Of a stretch of 16,432 nt of DNA, positions 8,201 through 15,400 are shown piece by piece. A model generated the notes under the pieces. It ran no database searches. It saw only the letters and a program-made list of their open reading frames with translations, and was not told where the DNA came from. The DNA is from an uncultured Odoribacter sp. Its GTDB lineage: Bacteria > Bacteroidota > Bacteroidia > Bacteroidales > Marinifilaceae. Made by a program: the position numbers and the translations under genes. The stretch is taken from NCBI GenBank assembly GCA_947039985.1, contig CAMRAP010000013.1, positions 1 to 16,432 on the forward strand. The letters run 5' to 3'. Numbering within the stretch: position 1 is the stretch's first letter; the number at the start of each line of letters is the position of its first letter.

Positions 8201-11200
8201 AACTACCCAAGACGATGTGATTGTACTGTTTTTCCTATTAGTATAGGTAATATATTCACTCATATCGACAGATGCACCTGCACATATTTTTGTCATCTTA
8301 TCCTTCAACTCTATTTCAGGAATACCACGGACGGTAATATGGAAAGTTTCTTGTTTATCATTACAAGTCCCATCAATATTCACTTTTAGCTCATATTCAC
8401 CATATTTAGAAAATGATATTACTGGTTTTGAATGCAATGAATCTGTTACCTCTTCATATATCCACCCTCCTATAGGGCCAGAGATTTTCCAATCATAGCT
8501 TAAGCCACCATCAACTCCAGGACCAACACCTATACTCATATTACGAAAACGAACTTGATCTCCCTCACAAATATCTGTTGTATTAGGCTCTATGTCCACA
8601 ATTATAGTAGTATCATACACCTCATAATTCTGTAAAACTTCTAAAAAAGTTCCACTACACTCGACCGTCTCCAACTTTACTCTAAGATCATAATTCCCTT
8701 TTGACTTAAAATTAATCTTCGGATAAAGCAACTTACTCTCTTCTTCTTTTAACTCACATCCATCAGAAGGAGTTCCTAAGGATGGAATAACCTCCCAAGT
8801 CACCTGTTCTTTATTCCCCCCCCAATCATATGTCACATAATTTTGCATATCAACAACTCCTGGACATATCCCCGATGTATCTTTTAATCTTACTTCTGGA
8901 TCTTTCTTTATTCTTACCTGAATAATTGTATCTAAAACACCACAAAAACCACTAGCCTCTCCCCTCACATCATAGACTCCCCAATGGTTAAAAGCAATAT
9001 TAGCTACTGCAGAATTATGGCCTATTAGTCCAAAATCATGATTATCATCAGGATCGACACTCCAATTAAAAAGGATACGATCATCTTCAGCAGAGCTTGC
9101 TGTCATCGAAAAACCAATATCCAATCCTTCACAAACAAGTGTATCACGTGCTTTTGCAGTTAATGACATTGCGGATGCTCTCACTCTTATGTGATCTTCT
9201 TTCTCTAAAAAAACACCTATTTTATCACACCCTACTTCATTTACTTTTACATTCAAAGTATAATTTATCGCTGGTTGTATAAAACAAATAATAGGACAAG
9301 GAGTTACTGAATCTGTACCTTTAAGATATTGCAATCCAATATTAGGAGTTATCGTCCATGTCACTTTCTCTGGATTACCATTAAAGTAGTAGATCATATT
9401 ATTTTTAAAATCAATGGTATCACCAGGACAAATATATGATGGTATATCAAAATGAAAAATATCTGACTCTTTCCGAACGTGTACATTAAAAATCGTATCC
9501 TTTGGTCCACATGCTGCATTCAAGTGCAATGAAACAGTATAATCCCCATATTTTTTAAAATCTAGTGTCGGATCTATTGAGTTTTCATTTGAACTACCTA
9601 CAAATGAGATAGAGGCATTCGAATACTTCCATTCGTGGATAAGATTTTCCCCTGTTGAGGTACTACTAAAATTAATCTGAGCACCTTCACAAATATTTAA
9701 GTCCGCAGGAGTAGTCGTTACATTTATATCTATTTCAGGATCGTAGACTTCAATATCTTCACTTTTCACCAAAATCGTACCACCACAACCAACTCCAGTT
9801 AATTCTAATTTTATTGTGTATATATCTGGATCTGTAAGATTAAACACAGGATACTCTGATGTAGAATTGGTCTGATTAGTATATACATTGTCCATTACCT
9901 GTTTATCTGATTTGCGAATGACTGTCCACTGGGGCTTCACATCATTACCATTCCAATCGTAATCGACTTTTCCTTTCATTTCAAGAGCAGGAGGACACAG
10001 AATCGTTGGTAATTCAAATTTAGAAATATGCGGATCTTTTTGGACAACAATAATCGTATCTTTCTGGTCATTTGTACAGCTATTACCAACCTTCAAGGTG
10101 ACTTTATAACTACCATAATGATTAAAAGAAATTTGAGCATGTACAACAGAACTACCCCCTATAATTTCAGGAGCTGAATAACCATCTAACGAAATAACAG
10201 ACCAAAAATAAGGACGTAACTTATCGCCTTGAGTACGGTTACGAAAATCTAATACTGTTCCAGCACATATCGTATCTATATTTATTTCAAAATCAGCTAT
10301 GACTCTAGAAATTATCAAAGCACTAAGTGTTGCTGTATCTGAAGAACAAGTATAATCATTACTACCTTTTAAAGTTATCTTATAATCTTTCGCTTCTTCG
10401 TAAGTAATATTGGGTTCAAATTCTGTCGACGTCTCCCCATTCCCAAAATCCCATTCCCAATCAATATCAGTCGGATCACAATGTATATCTGTTCCTCCTC
10501 TAGAAATATTCTGCAAACGAATCGGTTCATAGGTACAGTTTTCTCCATCAAAAGCAGCAAAAGTAAAAGCAGCATAAATAGGAATCACAACATTTTCCTG
10601 GATCGTAGCACTATTAGTATACTGACACTCATTTATAGCCTCCAATTTAACCACAAAATGATCTCTACCAGTTCCTAATTCACTATCACAATACGAATGT
10701 TCATATTTATGTATTACCTCTCCTTTATTAATCTTCAATTCATCATTGGTCAACACTTGTGATTCTGATCCATCATCAAAGCTAAGTGTATAGTTTGTTT
10801 TTGAAGAGTTCTGATTATATACGTCAACAATATAAATCACATCATTACCTATACATTGAACATCAGTTGTTTTTTGTTTAATAACCACTTCTGGCTTTCC
10901 TAAAGTAACCACCTTATATATCCTACTTACAGTTACACCGCCAATAGTTTTTGCTGAAAATTTCAAATTAAAAGGTCCTTTTTTCTCATACTTAATATCT
11001 AAAGAAAAACCTTTTTTTAATTTTGAATGAACCTGTTCTCCATCGCCTAAATCCACTTCAAAAGTTCCATCCTGAAAGTCATCTGTCGAATGATTTTCCA
11101 ATGTTGCACGAAATCGTTTCCCCTCTATATTACAAAGAACAAAATCTAATTCTTCAAACAAGATTAGTTTATCTTCATATCCTGAAGGAGTAGTTTGTGC

Positions 11201-11266
11201 ATATCCTTGCATTATCCCTAAACACAAGCCCAAAACCAACAAACTATATTTAATTGAATCTACCAT
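4943..11266 (-). CDS. Giant secreted PKD/Ig-repeat protein with T9SS type B sorting domain (SprB-like adhesin)
   Basis: This complete 2107-aa exported protein has a signal peptide at residues 1-23, with likely cleavage after GYA before Q24. Residues 25-320 hold about three PKD-like domains, including VDLGDGE (71-77) and WDFGNG (272-277). Residues 322-1259 hold a tandem array of Cys-paired Ig/PKD-like domains in units of about 190 aa. Residues 1260-1411 hold two Ig-like domains of the GG-W type (GGFW 1287-1290, GGWW 1366-1369). Residues 1412-1995 hold about six PKD domains with motifs near AWGDK 1443, WDFGNGDTSD 1532, WDMGDGTE 1617, WDFGDN 1706, WNLGDS 1787 and WDYGDGSE 1868. Residues 2000-2107 form the CHU_C/gliding-motility-associated C-terminal domain used by T9SS as a type B sorting signal. 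No catalytic domain is visible, so a surface filament or adhesin role is inferred. It starts 16 nt after the PorP/SprF gene stop and is a full-length paralogue of the protein encoded at 12411-16432. Confidence 0.88.
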   Translation of the reverse strand: MVDSIKYSLLVLGLCLGIMQGYAQTTPSGYEDKLILFEELDFVLCNIEGKRFRATLENHSTDDFQDGTFEVDLGDGEQVHSKLKKGFSLDIKYEKKGPFNLKFSAKTIGGVTVSRIYKVVTLGKPEVVIKQKTTDVQCIGNDVIYIVDVYNQNSSKTNYTLSFDDGSESQVLTNDELKINKGEVIHKYEHSYCDSELGTGRDHFVVKLEAINECQYTNSATIQENVVIPIYAAFTFAAFDGENCTYEPIRLQNISRGGTDIHCDPTDIDWEWDFGNGETSTEFEPNITYEEAKDYKITLKGSNDYTCSSDTATLSALIISRVIADFEINIDTICAGTVLDFRNRTQGDKLRPYFWSVISLDGYSAPEIIGGSSVVHAQISFNHYGSYKVTLKVGNSCTNDQKDTIIVVQKDPHISKFELPTILCPPALEMKGKVDYDWNGNDVKPQWTVIRKSDKQVMDNVYTNQTNSTSEYPVFNLTDPDIYTIKLELTGVGCGGTILVKSEDIEVYDPEIDINVTTTPADLNICEGAQINFSSTSTGENLIHEWKYSNASISFVGSSNENSIDPTLDFKKYGDYTVSLHLNAACGPKDTIFNVHVRKESDIFHFDIPSYICPGDTIDFKNNMIYYFNGNPEKVTWTITPNIGLQYLKGTDSVTPCPIICFIQPAINYTLNVKVNEVGCDKIGVFLEKEDHIRVRASAMSLTAKARDTLVCEGLDIGFSMTASSAEDDRILFNWSVDPDDNHDFGLIGHNSAVANIAFNHWGVYDVRGEASGFCGVLDTIIQVRIKKDPEVRLKDTSGICPGVVDMQNYVTYDWGGNKEQVTWEVIPSLGTPSDGCELKEEESKLLYPKINFKSKGNYDLRVKLETVECSGTFLEVLQNYEVYDTTIIVDIEPNTTDICEGDQVRFRNMSIGVGPGVDGGLSYDWKISGPIGGWIYEEVTDSLHSKPVISFSKYGEYELKVNIDGTCNDKQETFHITVRGIPEIELKDKMTKICAGASVDMSEYITYTNRKNSTITSSWVVAPTIGCTFKPGFGADSDIPRIDFNDNDNYTLTLTASSQCGTPLVLFSTIDVIKNAINPSFTMPQEGCIPADILLENTSKGDSLSYTWSVISHTNSGEKGWAFQGADDSLTDSPRILFSEQGFYDIKLSVNNICGTQELTDTIRTYAKPEVNVRDIANVCETFHIAMADSVTVDINNDHLQRAKWTINPQPGYGDGFNDESIFPEISFTHGIYQVKAEFWNGCDAPGVGEFSIIVDEFIPIPPIPNDTLCHLEPLFLLKVDAKVEGGFWTLDEAEDLLVKQEGKDYFNPSFPGDYELTYNFRSGSCITSNTKKIKVHPLPIVEVGGAMEMCLNHAPRALNGLPSGGWWEGIEVVPPVFVPKQVGDTTLKYYFTDKNQCTNSDAVVMTVHGLPNTTFISKEQYCRGIEAEFETDLTAEKYIWAWGDKTVKDTTDTHGVHIYERHGYYDVQLIAVSEYNCVDTSGLQRIEIVNDAPQAKFSLDKQAACGPEVQLKITLDDPAVYSDHNLKFFWDFGNGDTSDTLFPHNPQIYYSRLWDTTYNISFKVYNMCNTTEMFDSIMVGSIPDAGLTFQHEWNCSPLTLRTKNISSGTDAIFIWDMGDGTELEYGYQPEDHMYLSDSASKVFIVTLIAKNTCGSDTVSKPLTVLAQTLEAFFEIPQNNVCVGEEICFNNVSTDTSLYVTYKYWDFGDNDNVRDTSWHACHVYQDSGWYKVLLYIDNGCGFDTISDRIHVWALPDVNIQSEDVRCDRDSFEFSFTSDQALQQWKWNLGDSTESLAERIKHRYNKAGDYTASIEIIVENIAFCKATYKKTVTVHPRPLIQFTPKDTLFCPPYTYIPRVMGGAPIMMWDYGDGSEQTSALEHIYENDTDSVLHYQIVLHSESDKGCPEDFMADIAVAYLPIAGMEKKVTQGRPQKVELINTSKDHTECIWYLLDGEVNNTLDNRHLEFMENGQYELSLVAYSQYACKDSISIEHEVSLRGLYFPNTFIPHSLNGQISEFKGIGMGLQYYKCSIYDQYRNKLWETQALENGKPSEGWNGTNLQGDEMPQGIYVWRAEAIFENADVWTGDNNMSGNIETVQGQILLLRK
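7490..10303 (-). repeat. Coding super-repeat: about 4.5 units of ~190 aa, two Ig/PKD-like domains each
   Basis: Inside the 2107-aa protein, residues 409-600, 601-789, 790-983 and 984-1170 can be laid over each other. A half unit (322-408, second-type domain) precedes them and a half unit (1171-1259, first-type domain) follows. Each unit has a first-type domain with 'C-P/A-G ... Y-x-x-x-N ... W-x-I/V-x-P', a stretch like YPxIxF and a GC/CG turn. The second-type domain has 'ICEG-x-x-I-x-F-x-N-x-S-x-G ... Y-x-W' and 'I-x-F-x-x-Y-G-x-Y'. Each domain has one Cys near its start and one near its end, 59-70 residues apart (for example 334/397, 424/494, 526/586, 613/680, 712/775, 801/870, 900/968). 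The repeat is diverged at protein level and I did not see it as a DNA repeat. Confidence 0.75.
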
Positions 11267-11282
11267 ACTTAAAAACTTATAC

Positions 11283-12398
11283 TCAAAACTTTAATGCCTT
11301 ATGCTTCCGTTTCAAGCGTGCACGTTTATTATTGTTTGGAGAGTTTTCGAAACGCAACACACATCGACTAGGCACTCTTTTCATATACCAATGCAATGAT
11401 AACGAATGACTTGTATTTTTATACATTGTCCCTTGACTAGTTGGAGATTCAAAAGTATATCCTATTTTCCAACCTTTTTCACTACTACGAGCAATGTTTA
11501 CACCCAAATGAAGTAAATAGGTACCTATTTTCATTCCCTCATATTGATCAGATTTCAATCCAAAACCTATCATCCCAAACCGCTCCTCTTCCCAATGCAT
11601 TCCAAACTGAAAATTATGCATAACAGACTGTACATCTACCATCATATAAGGTGATAATACTGTATTTAATCCATTACCTAAACTTAACGGATGCTTATAT
11701 GATAAATAACCTGAATAACGACGATTGAGTAAATTCTCCTCAGAAGAAGTTGATCCATGCTCCGATAAAAACGACTGAGTAGACTCTATAATGTGGAATA
11801 CTGAAAGGCCATACTCTAGAGTTGCAACTCCATGCCAGGCAATATTAAAATCTGTTTCACCATAAATACCAGCGCTAATATCAAACATAGTCACTTTGTC
11901 TGCATAGAAATGGACTAATTCTGGAGATAGATCTAAAATCTGTCCATAGAATGGATCAAATTGATCACCCAAAGTGATTCGAGACGGATCAAGTCCACGC
12001 TGATATAAAGTAGGTTGCAAACCAAATTGGATCACAGTAGAGCGAGCTATTGCTACTCGAGCAGAAATGGCTACAGCAACAGAATTTGTGACAAACATTA
12101 AAGAACTTTCTTGGTCACGCTGATAGAGTATTGACACTCCTCCTAATCCAAAAGTCTTTTTTTCTATAAACGGCAAATCTGCTGATACAAAATAAGTTTT
12201 AAAGTCCAAGGGATCACTTAAATAGGCTCTACGCATTCCAATATTAACACTAGCTAGTCCATCAAATCCTGTGTATCCTGGATTACTAAAAGACTTCCAC
12301 ATAAATGGATGTGCAAGTTTCGTATCCTGAGCAGAAACTCCACTCGCAACAGAAAGTAGTAATGCTATCCAAAATCCAAATACTCTAAATATTTTCAT
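11283..12398 (-). CDS. PorP/SprF-family type IX secretion outer-membrane protein
   Basis: This 371-aa protein has a signal peptide at residues 1-23 (cleavage likely after VSA before QDTKL). It continues with HPFMWKSFSNPGYTGFDG, matching the family's early 'xNPAxAG' segment. The rest alternates polar and hydrophobic residues as expected for a beta-barrel, including FGLQPTLYQRGLDPSRITLGDQFDP, close to the PorP/SprF 'GLQ...D...LxFGDQ(I/F)D' motif. By family knowledge PorP/SprF proteins sit in the outer membrane and are needed for secretion or surface attachment of particular T9SS cargo with type B C-terminal domains (SprF with SprB in Flavobacterium). Here it lies between two such cargo genes, with gaps of 12 and 16 nt, which strongly suggests it serves one or both. 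After the last apparent strand (SLSLHWYM) it carries an unusual Lys/Arg-rich tail of nearly 30 residues. I recognise the family but cannot give a specific gene name. Confidence 0.85.
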   Translation of the reverse strand: MKIFRVFGFWIALLLSVASGVSAQDTKLAHPFMWKSFSNPGYTGFDGLASVNIGMRRAYLSDPLDFKTYFVSADLPFIEKKTFGLGGVSILYQRDQESSLMFVTNSVAVAISARVAIARSTVIQFGLQPTLYQRGLDPSRITLGDQFDPFYGQILDLSPELVHFYADKVTMFDISAGIYGETDFNIAWHGVATLEYGLSVFHIIESTQSFLSEHGSTSSEENLLNRRYSGYLSYKHPLSLGNGLNTVLSPYMMVDVQSVMHNFQFGMHWEEERFGMIGFGLKSDQYEGMKIGTYLLHLGVNIARSSEKGWKIGYTFESPTSQGTMYKNTSHSLSLHWYMKRVPSRCVLRFENSPNNNKRARLKRKHKALKF

Positions 12399-12410
12399 AT
12401 TAAAACAACT

Positions 12411-15400
12411 TTATTGACCAAGTAATAATACAGTTCCCTGAGTTGACTGTGTATTACCTGATCTATTATTATCTCCTGTCCAAAGATCCTCACTAAAAAA
12501 GATCGCCTTTGCTCTCCACATATAGGTTCCTTGTGGCAAAAATTGTCCTTCTTTATTTTGTCCTTTCCAACCTTCAGAAGGTATTCCTTCTTCAAGGGTT
12601 GTTGTTTCCCAAATCTTATTACCATACATATCAAAAATCTCCAATCGATACTCTTTCAAACCCATTCCAATACCATTAAATTGATTGACCTTCGGATTTA
12701 AACTGTGTGGTATAAAACTATTCGGAAAATATAATCCTCCATCATACGAACGATGCTCTTGGCATAAAGAATCTCGACAACCATACTTATTGACAACGGC
12801 TAATGATATGGAATAAACATCTTCATCATTAAAAGTGAGAGTCTGATCTTCAAATGAGTTAACAATCTTCCCCGAAGGTAAATACCAAATGGATTCCGTA
12901 TAATCTTTTGATAGATTGACAAATTTAACCTTTTCTGGTCGACCATACGAAATTTCCTTATCCCAAGCAGCTTTGGGAGCATTATATATACTTACAAAAC
13001 CTTTATGCTCTTCTTTACAATTATTATTATTCTCCACATATGCAACGATATGATACCTCTGAATACTATCTGTATCATTGATATACAGATGCTCCATCTC
13101 TGACGAAATCGGTGTTCCATCACCATAGTCCCATGTTGTAAAATCAAACGAGGTAGCTGTTGTCTGGGGCTGAAATAGAAAAGGAGAACAAGACATCGTA
13201 TCCAATGAAGCTATTTTTATTCTTGGATTCGACCATATCTTAACCACAGTAGTCGTTTCGTTAGGGCAAGAAGGTATTTGATCACCTTCTCCTCTTACTT
13301 TTACTTCGTATTCTCCAGGTTCTTGAAAAGCATGTAAAATACTAAACAATCCATTTTCTTTTGGCGAACCATCACCGAAATTCCAACTTATATTTTTTAA
13401 TGACTGATCGGCGGTCATATTAAATTCCAATTCTAAATCCTCACAAATAGGAAGAGTGCTCTCCAATTCGAGCTTTGGAATTTCATGTACAAATATAGAG
13501 TCACTAGCCTCCCCTTTAGAACATCCATTGTCAACTTTCAATGTCACTCTGTATGCTCCAGGTTTATTATATTGATAACAAGTGTCCCCCACATCATAAA
13601 ATACTCCAGGCTCAAAATTCCAAGAATAATTTAATGCATCAATAGGATCTCTATCAACCGTATAATTTTCAAAACAAATGGTATCACCTGCACATATATA
13701 CGTGTCACTTTTGTTAAAACCAACCACTATACTGTTTGGTTTTACTTTTAACCTACGACTAGTCTTTGCTCCATCCAAAATACAACGATTAGTTGCAGTA
13801 AGAACAATATCGAAAAAAGATGTCATTGCATCCGTATTAAAAGTATGTTTAGGATCTTGCTCTTTCGATGATTTATCATCATCAAAATCCCAAGAATAGG
13901 AATTATTTGATCCTGTACTCTTGTTTATAAACTGCACTTCCATTGGCGAACAACCTTCTTCTTTGGGAGTTATAACAAAATCAGATACAGCTTTCGACCA
14001 TACACCTATGTCAATCGTATCCAATTGCTCCCCACAAACATTATACACCTTAAACACCAATGGATAAATTGTATCAAGTAAACCTGCTTGATAAGTTTGT
14101 ACCACTGGTGCTAAATTCGTTGTTATATTTCCATTTCCATAATCCCATTTGTATTCAAGATTACTATATTCTGCTGCAAAGTATAAAGGTTCAATCTTTG
14201 CTTCTGTTGTAAATGGACCACAACCAGCCGTATCTTCTACAATAAACTTTGCCGTTGGAGGAAGATTTAAAACTGTCAACTCTGTAGAATCACTTACGTT
14301 TATACAGCCATATTTGGATGTGGCTGTCAAGACCACTTTATATTCTCCAGCAGTTGAATAGATATAGCTTATTGGCTCATCATCACTTTCACCAATATAT
14401 CCATTATCAAAATCCCAACTAAAATGATTCCCCACTCCTAATTGCTCTGGAGTATATACCGAATCTATCCCCTCGCATTGAAATTCCGACACTTTAAAAT
14501 TAGGATTAGGCAGTTCATGCACAGTCATTATGATCGTATCTAAGTTTTGACAAGTAGTCGTAGGATCAGTATACCAATATTCCAAACGAAAATCACCAAC
14601 ACCACTTACTTTAGGATCAAACATCCCATCACTTACTCCTGTTCCTTGCCACTTTCCTTCACTAGGATCTATAGCTATCAATTTTACTAAATTATGATTG
14701 ACACAAGCACTTGTATCTTTTCCTGCATGTACTTCGGGTAAAGCATTAACCGTAATTTTTATTGAATCTTTTGCCACACAAACCCCATTCCCTCGTTCGT
14801 AAATTAAATTAAATCTATCATTTTCATTTTTATACGGCTTAAAATAAGATTTCCCATCATCTGTAGTTTTTAATGCGTTTTCATCATCACAACTCCATTC
14901 TCCCCCTAAAGGATTAGCTTCTAACAATATCGGTCTAGCATGCGCACAAAGTGCATCTTTTTGCATTATAGTCACCTTCTCATATTCATCAACTTTCACT
15001 GTATATTCGATAAATACACTTTCAGAGCATCCATTTTTAAATTCCCCTTTAATATTATAAGTTTTTCCTCCTTCAAAACTTATATTCGGATATTCATTCC
15101 TATCATTTGTAGCATTCTCCCACACAACTCCAATTGGATCAATCGTCCAGAGTACTTTTTCTAATGAATCATTATTTACTTCAATAGGTCCAACATGCTC
15201 AGTCCCGATAAATTTATAACCTAGCTCACACTCTGTTCCTAAATCTTTTGATTTCAATTGTTCCACTTCTGGCTTAGAAAAAGCACGCACATCAAAAGTA
15301 ACCTCATCTACATCACAAATATTTTCAGCTTTAAGGTGTATCTGATAATCTCTTGCCTCTGACACTTTAGCAACAAAATAATTCCCATAAAAACTCACCA

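Noticed and set aside
12395..12634. 79-codon open frame on the - strand over the end of the upstream PKD gene
   Set aside because: It is a different frame of the conserved sorting domain, and its Lys-rich translation matches nothing. The sorting domain in the main frame is clearly the real coding sequence.
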